A DNA stretch of 64,000 nucleotides from Sphingobacteriales bacterium (GTDB lineage: Bacteria; Bacteroidota; Bacteroidia; Chitinophagales; Chitinophagaceae), in NCBI GenBank assembly GCA_027484425.1, contig JAIXSZ010000063.1, positions 62,001 to 126,000 on the forward strand. Direction: 5' to 3'. A program made the position numbers and the translations under genes. Shown piece by piece: positions 55,193-63,969 of this stretch (position 1 is the stretch's first letter; each line of letters opens with the position of its first letter). The notes under the pieces are model-generated. The model worked only from the letters and a program-made list of their open reading frames with translations, was not told the DNA's origin and did not search any database.

Positions 55193-57736
55193 ATGAAATT
55201 TTACTTTACTACATTATTACTTTTTTTAGGTGCTCCTAGTCTGTGGGCAGGTATTATCAAAGGCAAGGTATACGACGACAAAGGTGAACCTTTACCTTAT
55301 GCTACTATCTATATACAGGGCACCACAAATGGAGTTAATGCCAATGGAAATGGCGACTACTTGCTGTCGGTCGACCCTGGCTTACATAAAGTAGTTTGCC
55401 AGTTTATTGGTTTTGGGCAGGCCACATTCAATGTAACTATTACTGGCGCAGAAACCGTGGTTCACAACTTTACACTCAAAGGAGAATCGTTACAGATGAG
55501 CGAGGTTGTGGTACGTGCATCTGCAGAAGATCCTGCTTATGGTATCATTCGCAGTGCTATTAAGCGGCGCAAATTTCACCTCGATCAGGTTCGGTCTTTT
55601 CAGTCTTCTATTTACTTCAAGGGCGTTATGCGTTCTCGTCAATTGCCCGATAAGTTCATGGGACAAAAAATTAAGTCTGCAGATTTGGGTGTAGATAGTG
55701 CTGGCAAAGGAGTGTTGTATCTTACCGAAGAGGAGGCCGATTATTACTCCGATGGTGACAAAGAAAAAACTGTCATTCACTCAGTACGCGAAAGTGGCAA
55801 TAAAGGTGGTCTTGGTTTCTCTCGTTTCCCCTCTGTCATTACCTTCTACGACAACATAGTAAGTGTTTTCGGGCGCACATCTCGTGGTTTCATTTCGCCT
55901 GTGAGTGATAACGCACTCAACTATTATAAGTACAAGCTATTAGGTGCTTTTATGGAAGACGGACACTTGGTGTACAAGATACAAGTGATACAAAGGCGCT
56001 TGTACGAGCCCTGCTTCAATGGTATTATATATATAGTCGACAACCAGTGGGCTATACACAGTCTTGATGTCACTTTGGTCAAAGAGTCTGGTATGAGTAC
56101 CGTAGATACATTGAGGGTAGAGCAGGTTTTCTTGCCGCTACAAACAGATAATTGGGTTATAAAAAGTCAGGTACTTTACTTTGCCGTCAAGTTTATGATG
56201 TTCGACGTCACTGCCACTGGTGTAGCGGTGTACAATAAACAAAGGGTTAACGAACCTATACCAGATTCTATTTTTGCGAGTAATGTCACAAGTTTATATG
56301 ATAAAACCGCAAACAAAAAAGACACCACCCATTGGCAAGACCGCCCTGTACCACTCGAGCTGGATGAACAGCGAGATTTTGTTATCAAAGACAGTCTTAC
56401 AATAGTGCTCAATAGTCCTGAATATATCGATTCTGTAAGGCGCAGAGAAAATAGAATAAAGCCACTGAGTCTTATGTTTTTGGAGACCAGCTACAATAGC
56501 AAAAAATACAAAAACACGTATACGCTCAATTCGCTCTTTTTGGGTACAAATAACGATAACATCATTAATTACAATATTGTAGAGGGCTATAACGTTGCGC
56601 CCAAAATATCAGTGCGCCATCAGATAGATACCGGCAGAAACTTATTTACTGACGTTGTGGGGCGTTATGGTTTCAGCAACGAACGTTTTAATGCAATGGG
56701 TAGGGTATACTACACCACTCGCGACAATGAGTGGCTCAATCGCTCATGGATGTATGGTGCAGAGGGTGGTAAATATGTTTTTCAGTATAACCCCGAAAAT
56801 CCCGTTTTGCCATTGTTCAATACCTATCGCAGTTTATTCTTCAGAGAAAACGATCTCAAGATTTATGAACGTTGGGAGGCAGCGGCTTTCCTCCGTCGCA
56901 ATTATGGCAATGGTTTCTCTTGGTTTGTGCGCGCATCATGGCAGCAGCGCATACCCCTGCAAAACACTACTGATTATAGCATACTACCTGGCGACAACAG
57001 CGGTGTAGGTGACAATACACCACCCACATTGCAGACGGTGGCTACCGTTTGGGAACCTCATCAGGCTGCATTGCTATCGGTTTGGCTGTCATACAGGCCC
57101 GGTGTTACCTACACCCAATACCCCGATTATAAAGTGGCAAATGGTAGCCGATGGCCTCTGTTTACATTCCATTACCAAAAGGGAATACCCGGAATAGTAG
57201 ATAGCAAAACCGACTTTGATAAATGGCGCTTTGCTATCAGAGATGAAGTACGTATGGGCTTGTTGGGCGCGCTCAGATACAATCTCGTAGCTGGTGGCTT
57301 CCTTAACAATAACTATGTTTCTTTCCCCGACCTTATTCATCTGCACGGTATGCGTGGGTTTGGGTATACAGCTCCCTACCTCGAGAGTTTCCAGTTTGCG
57401 CCTTATTATCTCTTCAGCAACAAAGAACCCCTTTATGGCGAAGCTCACATAGAGTATCACCTCAATGGGCTGCTCAGCAACAAAATTCCCTTGTTGCGTC
57501 AGGCTAGGTTTTACCTGCTGTTTGGTGGTAATGCATTTTATGCTAGCCAAAATCATTATTACACAGAGGCATTTGTGGGTATCGACAACATAGGCTGGAA
57601 ATTATTTCGTATACTCCGTATAGACTTTGTTCAGTCTTGGGACAGCAACATGGGCCGCAACTCAGGTGTACGCTTCGGCCTCAACTTCCGTGGCTTCAAC
57701 ACCGCCCGCAAAAGCCCTACTGAGAGTGAGTGGTAG
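55193..57736 (+). CDS. DUF5686 / carboxypeptidase-like regulatory domain outer-membrane protein
   Basis: An 847-residue protein from the ATG at 55193 (a TTG precedes it at 55190), with a signal peptide ending LWAG. An N-terminal CarboxypepD_reg-like domain (about 22-105, IKGKVYDDKGEPLPYATIYI) is followed by DUF5686, opening near AEDPAYGIIRSAIKRRKFHL, with FQSSIYFKGVMRSR and NALNYYKYKLLGAFMEDG. The C-terminal half is strand-rich, consistent with an outer-membrane barrel. The regulatory domain is the same as the one in front of SusC-type receptors, but no plug domain or SusD partner is seen. Substrate unknown. Confidence 0.85.
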   Translation: MKFYFTTLLLFLGAPSLWAGIIKGKVYDDKGEPLPYATIYIQGTTNGVNANGNGDYLLSVDPGLHKVVCQFIGFGQATFNVTITGAETVVHNFTLKGESLQMSEVVVRASAEDPAYGIIRSAIKRRKFHLDQVRSFQSSIYFKGVMRSRQLPDKFMGQKIKSADLGVDSAGKGVLYLTEEEADYYSDGDKEKTVIHSVRESGNKGGLGFSRFPSVITFYDNIVSVFGRTSRGFISPVSDNALNYYKYKLLGAFMEDGHLVYKIQVIQRRLYEPCFNGIIYIVDNQWAIHSLDVTLVKESGMSTVDTLRVEQVFLPLQTDNWVIKSQVLYFAVKFMMFDVTATGVAVYNKQRVNEPIPDSIFASNVTSLYDKTANKKDTTHWQDRPVPLELDEQRDFVIKDSLTIVLNSPEYIDSVRRRENRIKPLSLMFLETSYNSKKYKNTYTLNSLFLGTNNDNIINYNIVEGYNVAPKISVRHQIDTGRNLFTDVVGRYGFSNERFNAMGRVYYTTRDNEWLNRSWMYGAEGGKYVFQYNPENPVLPLFNTYRSLFFRENDLKIYERWEAAAFLRRNYGNGFSWFVRASWQQRIPLQNTTDYSILPGDNSGVGDNTPPTLQTVATVWEPHQAALLSVWLSYRPGVTYTQYPDYKVANGSRWPLFTFHYQKGIPGIVDSKTDFDKWRFAIRDEVRMGLLGALRYNLVAGGFLNNNYVSFPDLIHLHGMRGFGYTAPYLESFQFAPYYLFSNKEPLYGEAHIEYHLNGLLSNKIPLLRQARFYLLFGGNAFYASQNHYYTEAFVGIDNIGWKLFRILRIDFVQSWDSNMGRNSGVRFGLNFRGFNTARKSPTESEW

Positions 57737-57900
57737 GGTAGGGAAAGAAAATAAGTGTTGTTAATCAGCGCTCAATCCTTTTTTATATAATCGTAATCAA
57801 GAAAAATATCTGGACTGTTTATTATTGCTCTGCATTTTATGGTCCATTCTTGATTGTTGGTCATGGACAAAATAATTACCACTCACCCGTATGCACACAA

Positions 57901-57934
57901 AAAGGAAGGATACAACCAAATGTATCCTTCCTTT
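57901..57934 (-). terminator. Terminator of rplS
   Basis: A perfect 14-bp stem (57901-57914 and 57921-57934) with loop ACCAAA. The minus strand shows a TTTTT run at its 3' side, as expected for a terminator of the minus-strand rplS. Confidence 0.85.
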
Positions 57935-57956
57935 CATATATCTTACTACAGTCAGA

Positions 57957-58325
57957 CTATTTCTTAGCTGATGCGTGTATTTGTTTTTTCTCCTTGATAC
58001 GAGCAGATTTACCTGAACGCTCACGTAGATAGAACAATTTAGCACGACGTACACGACCTACTTTGTGCAGTATTATCGAGTCGATGTTTGGAGAATAAAG
58101 CGGGAATAAACGCTCTACACCTACACCATCCGACATTTTACGTACTGTAAAAGTCTGTGTGTGGCCAGTGCCTTGGCGTTTCAGCACATCGCCTTTGAAC
58201 GACTGGATACGTTCTTTATTGCCCTCAACGATTTTATAATTTACAGTGATGTTATCACCTGCTTTGAATTTTGGGAATTCTTTCTTCGTTGTAAGTTGTT
58301 CGTGTACAAAAGCTACTGCTTCCAT
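57957..58325 (-). CDS. rplS: 50S ribosomal protein L19
   Basis: Ribosomal protein at the 30S-50S interface. The 122-residue product starts [17 protein letters not shown] and has the L19 core [20 protein letters not shown], then [31 protein letters not shown] and [20 protein letters not shown]. It is slightly longer than most L19, with a basic [10 protein letters not shown] tail. TACCTTTG at 58348-58355 (minus strand) is a likely -7 element. It stands alone and is not joined to rpsP or trmD here. Confidence 0.97.
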   Translation of the reverse strand: MEAVAFVHEQLTTKKEFPKFKAGDNITVNYKIVEGNKERIQSFKGDVLKRQGTGHTQTFTVRKMSDGVGVERLFPLYSPNIDSIILHKVGRVRRAKLFYLRERSGKSARIKEKKQIHASAKK

Positions 58326-58347
58326 TAGTTATAAATTTTTCGGACTG

Positions 58348-58355
58348 CAAAGGTA
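58348..58355 (-). promoter_or_regulatory. Promoter -7 element TACCTTTG of rplS
   Basis: TAnnTTTG on the minus strand, ending 22 bp before the rplS ATG. No clear -33 TTG was seen. Confidence 0.45.
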
Positions 58356-58562
58356 AGGCAAATGCTGCAAATAAAAAATCGAAATTATATCTTTTTTAAT
58401 TTCCTGCTACTTTTTTCTTTCATTCTGCCTTTCTTTCCCTGTAGTAAGTATGGTTTCTATTATCGCCCTGCAAATATAATCTTATCAAAAACACTTCAAA
58501 ACAATAATGTCTTTCTATTTTTACCGCATCATTGTCTGTCTGCCTCATTTATAGTTTATATC

Positions 58563-59321
58563 ATGCTGCGACTTAGTGTCATTATTATCACCTTCAACGA
58601 AGAAGCCAACATAGCCCGCTGCATAGCATCGGTAGCTGCTGTGGCAGATGAAGTGTTAGTAATAGACAGCCACTCTACCGATGCTACAGCTGCTATAGCC
58701 ACTGCCATGGGGGCTAGGGTAGTGCAGCACCCTTTTCTGGGATATGCCAAGCAGAAAAACTTTGCCACCACCCAAGCCACTTACGACTGGATACTATCGC
58801 TAGATGCGGATGAAGAACTAACACCCGCACTCACACAATCCATTCTTGCAGTAAAGAATAGTGCAGCACATAATGTATACAAGCTCCCCCGTCTCACTAA
58901 TTATTGTGGGCAGTGGATAAAACACTGTGGCTGGTATCCCGACTGGCAAACTCGTCTTTACAACCGCACCAAGGGTGAATGGGCCGACCGTAAAGTGCAC
59001 GAGTACTGGCAACCCCACACCGCTACAGATACCAAAGGCACACTCACTGGCGACCTTCTGCACTACAGTTTTAGTAGTATTAGCTCCCACCTCCAAAAGA
59101 TAGAACGTTACTCAGAGTTGGCTGCACTTGCTGCGGTAGAGAATGGTAAATCGGCCACGATCCTCAAAATCATTTTCTCGCCCTTCTGGCATTTTATATC
59201 AGAGTATTTCATCAAGCTTGGCTTTCTCGATGGTTTTTATGGATTCGTTATCTGCCGTTTGTCTGCATATAGTGCATTTATCAAGTACACCAAAATTCGC
59301 CTCTACAGCCGCAATAAGTAA
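58563..59321 (+). CDS. Family 2 glycosyltransferase (LPS core / WaaE type)
   Basis: A 252-residue cytoplasmic GT-A glycosyltransferase. It begins MLRLSVIIITFNEEANIARC with the nucleotide-sugar motif, has DEVLVIDSHSTDATAAIA, then SLDADEEL with the DxD-like metal site (about residue 82), and LYNRTKGEWADRKVHEYW. This arrangement matches WaaE/KdtX-like beta-1,4-glucosyltransferases of the LPS inner core. The frame extends 67 codons upstream through AT-rich sequence without similarity. The sugar donor is not known. Confidence 0.9.
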   Translation: MLRLSVIIITFNEEANIARCIASVAAVADEVLVIDSHSTDATAAIATAMGARVVQHPFLGYAKQKNFATTQATYDWILSLDADEELTPALTQSILAVKNSAAHNVYKLPRLTNYCGQWIKHCGWYPDWQTRLYNRTKGEWADRKVHEYWQPHTATDTKGTLTGDLLHYSFSSISSHLQKIERYSELAALAAVENGKSATILKIIFSPFWHFISEYFIKLGFLDGFYGFVICRLSAYSAFIKYTKIRLYSRNK

Positions 59322-59356
59322 CCTCCGCTGATCTGTATCCCGTCAAAAAAACAAAC

Positions 59357-59391
59357 AGCATCAGCAAGGTGTCTCTACCTTCACTGATGCT
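59357..59391. terminator. Bidirectional terminator between the glycosyltransferase and VOC genes
   Basis: Arms AGCATCAG (59357-59364) and CTGATGCT (59384-59391), with an inner AAGGT/ACCTT pair. On the minus strand the arm is followed by TTTGTTTTTTTG (complement of 59344-59355), a good U run for the VOC gene. Confidence 0.75.
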
Positions 59392-59413
59392 TGTATTGTT
59401 ATATCACGTCGTA

Positions 59414-59797
59414 TTACCCGTTCGAGTGCAGCGCCACACCATTACCCTCCGTGTCTATAAAGAAGGCCATATACCCTGTTTCTGGGTCTATGTGTGTCTT
59501 AGGCATAGTCACAGTACCACCAGCAGCCTGTACTTTGCCCAGTGCCACATCTAGGTCTGGGTTGCCGTTAAAGTATATCTTAGCACCATCCATACTAGGC
59601 TTGTGCATGTCGCCCTGCACCAGAGCGCCCGATACTTTACCATTGCTGTCTTCTCTCGGAAAGAAGGCCATCTTCATTCCCATCATTTCCATTTCATACA
59701 TTTCAATGTCGAAAATGGTTTCATAAAATTGCTTTGCTCTAGCCATATCTGTTACAGCTATTTCAAACCAGTTGAGCACATTTACATTTGCATTCAT
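59414..59797 (-). CDS. VOC family (glyoxalase-like) protein
   Basis: A 127-residue protein of the vicinal oxygen chelate superfamily, with two beta-alpha-beta-beta-beta modules. The first opens NWFEIAVTDMARAKQFYETI (about 8-27) and the second DLDVALGKVQAAGGTVTMPK. It ends in the DPETGYMAFFIDTEGNGVAL sheet. Close relatives in Bacteroidota are annotated only as VOC proteins, and metal ligands typical of glyoxalase I are not all evident. The substrate is unknown. Confidence 0.88.
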   Translation of the reverse strand: MNANVNVLNWFEIAVTDMARAKQFYETIFDIEMYEMEMMGMKMAFFPREDSNGKVSGALVQGDMHKPSMDGAKIYFNGNPDLDVALGKVQAAGGTVTMPKTHIDPETGYMAFFIDTEGNGVALHSNG

Positions 59798-59870
59798 AAT
59801 ACGTGTAGTTTTAAGATGTGTAATGACGTTACAATTACTAAGTTATATGGAATTGTCTCATTTCTGTCGT

Positions 59871-60059
59871 TTTGTTTAACTTTCACCCTCAAAATAACCC
59901 TATATTAATATTTCCGTAATACGATTTTTACCTCACTTTTTCCCTCTATTACGCTTGTTTTCAGCGTTTTCGTTTCATTTTGAGGCTTTTCTTTTATTCG
60001 TTTTGTATTAACCTTCACATTTTTTGTTTAACTTGTTCACTTTTATTTGTTTAACTTTG
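59871..60059. promoter_or_regulatory. Cluster of repeated operator-like sites upstream of the MerR gene
   Basis: The 12-mer TTTGTTTAACTT occurs at 59871-59882, 60023-60034 and 60046-60057, with a diverged copy at 60002-60015 (TTTGTATTAACCTT). Measured between their TTAAC cores, the last three are 20 and 23 bp apart, about two helical turns. They lie just upstream of the MerR regulator and are good candidates for its own binding sites. Confidence 0.5.
60052..60059 (+). promoter_or_regulatory. Promoter -7 element TAACTTTG of the MerR gene
   Basis: Exact TAnnTTTG match inside the last operator-like repeat, 20 bp before the ATG at 60080. A TTG at 60033-60035 is 16 bp upstream, slightly short. 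An overlapping operator would fit autorepression. Confidence 0.5.
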
Positions 60060-60079
60060 TAAACTATTATTTAAACACA

Positions 60080-60964
60080 ATGGAGTCATATCAAATTAAC
60101 GACCTCGAGCGGCTTACTGGTATCAAGGCACATACCATAAGGATTTGGGAAAAACGCTATAGTCTCATTCACCCAAACCGCACCGATACCAATCGCCGTT
60201 ATTACGACGACGCTCAGGTACGTAAATTGCTCAATGTGACAACTCTATTGTCTTATGGCCATAAGATATCAAAGATAGCAGCACTAACAGATGAGGAAAT
60301 TCATGAGCATATAGAACACGACTCTGCCTCTACCACAGGTTTGCATGTCAACAATGGTTATGTCAATGACCTGCTCGCCAGCATGTTGGCATTCGACGAG
60401 GTTGGTTTCGAGCGCATTTTTTCTGCTGCAGTTTTGCGCATGGGTATGTTCGATACAATGGTACAGGTAGTTTACCCATTCTTGGCAAAAACTGGTGTAT
60501 TGTGGACGGTCAATAAATCAGCCCCTGTACAAGAGCATTTTGCATCTTGCATCATCAAGCGCAAACTCATGGCGGCTACTGATGGTCTACTCTCATCCTC
60601 TCACAAGCCCAATAGGTTTTTATTATTCTTACCACCTTTAGAGTGGCACGAGATAGGATTAATGTTCGCCAATTATATCATACGCTCACGAGGGTTTCAA
60701 ACCCTTTACTTTGGACAGGATTTGCCTACTGAAGACGTGATAAAAATTGTGGGTATGGTTGCACCAGAATATATCCTAACCTTCTTTGTTGCTGCCAGAC
60801 CAGCCGAAGAAGTTAAAGACTTTATTACGGCTTATGCTACAGCCGAACCTAGAGCGCATGTTGTAGTTGCAGGAAGTCTTGATCTCCTCTCAGCTTCCCA
60901 AACAAACTTACCTAATGTGTCGTACATGAAAGGTGTTCACGATTTACTCGATCTTTTGAAGTAA
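60080..60964 (+). CDS. CarH/LitR-like MerR regulator with cobalamin-binding domain
   Basis: A 294-residue transcription factor. The start is the ATG at 60080 (MESYQINDLERLTGIKAHTI). The N-terminal MerR helix-turn-helix covers about residues 1-75, with RIWEKRYSLIHPNRTDTNRR. It is followed by a four-helix cap with W142, E152 and H153, reproducing the W-x9-EH motif that packs on the upper face of adenosylcobalamin in CarH. Then comes a B12-binding fold with E188-x-H190-x-x-G193, where the usual DxHxxG has become ExHxxG but keeps the cobalt-ligating His. CarH-type proteins repress carotenoid genes in the dark and let go in light. It lies 47 bp before crtI on the same strand. Photoreception is inferred, not shown. 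Confidence 0.85.
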   Translation: MESYQINDLERLTGIKAHTIRIWEKRYSLIHPNRTDTNRRYYDDAQVRKLLNVTTLLSYGHKISKIAALTDEEIHEHIEHDSASTTGLHVNNGYVNDLLASMLAFDEVGFERIFSAAVLRMGMFDTMVQVVYPFLAKTGVLWTVNKSAPVQEHFASCIIKRKLMAATDGLLSSSHKPNRFLLFLPPLEWHEIGLMFANYIIRSRGFQTLYFGQDLPTEDVIKIVGMVAPEYILTFFVAARPAEEVKDFITAYATAEPRAHVVVAGSLDLLSASQTNLPNVSYMKGVHDLLDLLK

Positions 60965-61011
60965 ATTTATAAAGGTTACGTTTAAATACTTTTCTGAAAA
61001 AATAAACAAAG

Positions 61012-62481
61012 TTGAAAAATTTATCAGTCATAGGTAGTGGTTTCTCGGGCATGTCGGCAGCAGCATTTCTGGCGCAGGCTGGTCACAAGGTATCCGTGTA
61101 CGAAAAAAACCACACTACCGGCGGCAGGGCAAGGGCTTTTGAGGCACAAGGTTTTACATTCGACATGGGTCCCAGTTGGTACTGGATGCCCGATGTGTTC
61201 GAAAAATTCTTTGGCAGCTTTGGCAAACACCCCTCCGACTACTACAATCTTATCCAACTAGACCCCGGCTTTCAGATCATCTTTGGCAAAGACGACGTAC
61301 TCCCCATCCCTGCCTCGCTCGATGGTATCTATCAGGTATTCGAAAGCATAGAGAAGGGAAGTGCAGATAAACTGAAAAAGTTTATGGCAGAGGGCGAATA
61401 CAAGTACAACACCGGCATGAAACAACTGGTGTACAAGCCAGCCTTTTCATGGCTCGAGTTTGCCAACATCGACCTCATCAAAGGTGTTGCCAAGCTCGAT
61501 GTGTTTCAGTCTGTAAGCAGTCACGTACGCAGCTACTTTAAGGACGAACGCCTTGTTGCACTCATGGAGTTCCCCGTGCTCTTCCTCGGTGCCATGGCAA
61601 AGCAGATTCCCGCTCTCTACAGCCTCATGAACTACGCAGCCCTCTCTATGGGCACATGGTATCCTATGGGGGGTATGATGAAGATAGGCGAGGGCATGCA
61701 GTCGCTGGCAGAGTCTATGGGTGTGGAGTTTTTTACCAGCAGCGAAATCAGTAAAATTCAGGTCAATGGCAGCACAGCCAGTGGGCTCCTTACCGCGTCG
61801 GGCACACTGCCCACAGACGGTATCATAGCCACCGGCGACTACCACCACATGGACCAGGTATTGCTCGATGCCACTCACCGCAACTACAACGAGAAATACT
61901 GGGAGGGCAAAACCTTTGCACCTTCTTGCCTCATATTTTATTTGGGAGTGAGCAAAAAAATCAAAAAACTCATTCACCACAATCTGTTTTTCGATACCTC
62001 GCTCGATGTTCATGCCCGCGAGATCTACGAATCACCGCAGTGGCCTTCACAGCCCCTGTTCTATGTCTGCTGTCCGTCTAAGACCGACCCATCAGTAGCA
62101 CCAGAGGGTATGGAAAACCTCTTTTTGCTGGTACCCATTGCGCCCGGCTTACAAGACACAGAGGAGCTAAGGCAGAAATATTACAACATTATCATGAAGC
62201 GTATAGAGTATCTTTGCGACGACTCCATCTTACCCTATGTAGTCTACAACAAGAGTTATTGTATCAAAGATTTTGTAGCCGATTACCACGCATACAAGGG
62301 CAACGCATACGGACTGGCCAATACACTCCGCCAAACCGCTGTGCTAAAACCATCATTGCGAAACAAAAAAGTAACTAATTTATTCTATGCAGGTCAGCTC
62401 ACTGTGCCCGGGCCAGGAGTACCACCCGCACTTATTTCCGGACAGGTTGCAGCAGAGCAGCTATTAAAAAGTTTGAAGTAA
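61012..62481 (+). CDS. crtI: Phytoene desaturase (CrtI)
   Basis: FAD-dependent desaturase that turns phytoene into lycopene. The 489-residue protein starts at a TTG (61012), MKNLSVIGSGFSGMSAAAFL, because no in-frame ATG gives the complete dinucleotide motif. The N terminus holds the FAD motif VIGSGFSGMS and VYEKNHTTGGRARAF, and FDMGPSWYWMPDVF. The C terminus has the CrtI signature FYAGQLTVPGPGVPPALISG. It lies 8 bp before crtB, so the two are surely co-transcribed. The right-hand end of the window, from here on, uses more C and G in third codon positions than the rest. Confidence 0.94.
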   Translation: MKNLSVIGSGFSGMSAAAFLAQAGHKVSVYEKNHTTGGRARAFEAQGFTFDMGPSWYWMPDVFEKFFGSFGKHPSDYYNLIQLDPGFQIIFGKDDVLPIPASLDGIYQVFESIEKGSADKLKKFMAEGEYKYNTGMKQLVYKPAFSWLEFANIDLIKGVAKLDVFQSVSSHVRSYFKDERLVALMEFPVLFLGAMAKQIPALYSLMNYAALSMGTWYPMGGMMKIGEGMQSLAESMGVEFFTSSEISKIQVNGSTASGLLTASGTLPTDGIIATGDYHHMDQVLLDATHRNYNEKYWEGKTFAPSCLIFYLGVSKKIKKLIHHNLFFDTSLDVHAREIYESPQWPSQPLFYVCCPSKTDPSVAPEGMENLFLLVPIAPGLQDTEELRQKYYNIIMKRIEYLCDDSILPYVVYNKSYCIKDFVADYHAYKGNAYGLANTLRQTAVLKPSLRNKKVTNLFYAGQLTVPGPGVPPALISGQVAAEQLLKSLK

Positions 62482-62489
62482 CACAGACC

Positions 62490-63326
62490 ATGAAACAGAT
62501 ATTCGACGACGTATCTGCCGCTTGCAGTAAACTGGCCACCAGAGCCTACAGCACCAGCTTCTCTCTGGGCATTCATTGCCTCGACAAAAAAATGCATGCC
62601 CCTATCTATGCCATTTATGGCTTCGTTCGCTTTGCCGATGAAATCGTTGATACCTTTCACGATTACGATAAACTCACACTCTTCAACGAGTTCAAGGCAG
62701 AAACATGGGCTTCTATCGACCGTAAGATAAGCATGAACCCCATACTCAACAGCTTTCAGCAGGTAGTCAACAAATACAACATTGAGCCAGAACTCATTAC
62801 AACGTTCCTCAGCAGCATGGAAACTGACCTCATGCGCAGCACACACTCCGGCGACACTTACGACCAGTATATCGTAGGCTCGGCAGAGGTAGTAGGGCTT
62901 ATGTGTCTTCGTGTCTTTACCAACAATGACGATGCACTTTACCACAAGCTCGTACCCGCCGCCCGCAAGCTAGGCGCTGCCTTCCAAAAGGTCAACTTCC
63001 TTCGCGACCTCAAAAACGATTACGAATACCTGGGCAGAGTTTACTTCCCCGGTGTAGCCTTTCAGTCGTTTTCAGAGGCCGATAAAAAACAAATAGAGTC
63101 CGATATCGCCCACGATTTCGATGAAGCCTTCATCGGCATTCGTCAGTTGCCCAAAGACGCACGTTTTGGCGTCTATGTGGCATACAAGTACTATCGCTCC
63201 CTCTTCAACAAGATACGTGCCGTACCACCAGCACACATCCTCATGCAGCGGGTCCGCATATCCAATCGTCGCAAGATAGGCCTCCTCGTTACATCTTATT
63301 TCAGGCACAGCCTCAGCATATTTTAA
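62490..63326 (+). CDS. crtB: Phytoene synthase (CrtB)
   Basis: Condenses two geranylgeranyl diphosphates to phytoene, the first committed carotenoid step. The 278-residue product has TRAYSTSFSLGIH at the start, the first aspartate-rich motif FADEIVDTFHDYD (about 50), the second FLRDLKNDYEYLGRVYFP (about 170), and the QYIVGSAEVVGLMCL motif between them. It starts 8 bp after crtI and is followed by idi at 23 bp. Confidence 0.95.
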   Translation: MKQIFDDVSAACSKLATRAYSTSFSLGIHCLDKKMHAPIYAIYGFVRFADEIVDTFHDYDKLTLFNEFKAETWASIDRKISMNPILNSFQQVVNKYNIEPELITTFLSSMETDLMRSTHSGDTYDQYIVGSAEVVGLMCLRVFTNNDDALYHKLVPAARKLGAAFQKVNFLRDLKNDYEYLGRVYFPGVAFQSFSEADKKQIESDIAHDFDEAFIGIRQLPKDARFGVYVAYKYYRSLFNKIRAVPPAHILMQRVRISNRRKIGLLVTSYFRHSLSIF

Positions 63327-63349
63327 TAAACCCTCACAGTACTATAGCA

Positions 63350-63886
63350 ATGGAACAGGTAATATTAGTAGATACGCAAGACGAGCAAGTGGGTACTATG
63401 GAAAAACAAGAAGCACACATCACTGGTCTGCTACACCGGGCAGTATCTGTGTTTGTCTTCAATACACAGGGCCAGTTACTCCTGCAGCAGCGTGCTGCTG
63501 GCAAGTACCACTCAGCCCTACAGTGGACCAACACCTGTTGCAGCCACCCCCGCCCCGGCGAGGACGCAGCCGCAGCAGCTCACCGTCGCCTGCAAGAGGA
63601 AATGGGCTTCACCTGCCCACTCCAAAAATCTTTCACCTTCATTTACAATGCCAGCCTCAGCAATGGCCTCATAGAGCACGAGTTCGACCATGTATTCACC
63701 GGCATCAGCAACACCATACCCATCCCCGATGCCGCCGAAGTAGCCCAGTACACCTACATGAGCCTACCCGACATCAAAGCCGCCATAGCAGCCACCCCAC
63801 ACCAGTTCACACCCTGGTTCAGGTTGTGTATCTCCGACTGGGAGGCAGCACTACTCCAAAACTTAACACCCACCACCGATGCGTAG
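63350..63886 (+). CDS. idi: Isopentenyl-diphosphate delta-isomerase, type I
   Basis: Converts isopentenyl diphosphate to dimethylallyl diphosphate, which primes prenyl chain synthesis for carotenoids. The 178-residue Nudix-fold product has TNTCCSHPRPGE (the catalytic Cys and metal His), the Nudix box RRLQEEMGF (about 84-92), and the closing YNASLSNGLIEHEFDHVFTG with the second metal His and Glu. It is clearly part of the crtI-crtB-idi operon. Its C-terminal end is C-rich in third codon positions. Confidence 0.95.
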   Translation: MEQVILVDTQDEQVGTMEKQEAHITGLLHRAVSVFVFNTQGQLLLQQRAAGKYHSALQWTNTCCSHPRPGEDAAAAAHRRLQEEMGFTCPLQKSFTFIYNASLSNGLIEHEFDHVFTGISNTIPIPDAAEVAQYTYMSLPDIKAAIAATPHQFTPWFRLCISDWEAALLQNLTPTTDA

Positions 63887-63969
63887 CTACCACTTTTGCC
63901 GGTAACTTTGCAGCAGCAATAAAGTATACAATCTTACAAAATCAGTACAATCTAAATATTCATTATACT

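Noticed and set aside
58362-58562. Possible N-terminal extension of the glycosyltransferase.
   Set aside because: The sequence is AT-rich and low complexity, and the family begins with the hydrophobic motif at 58563.
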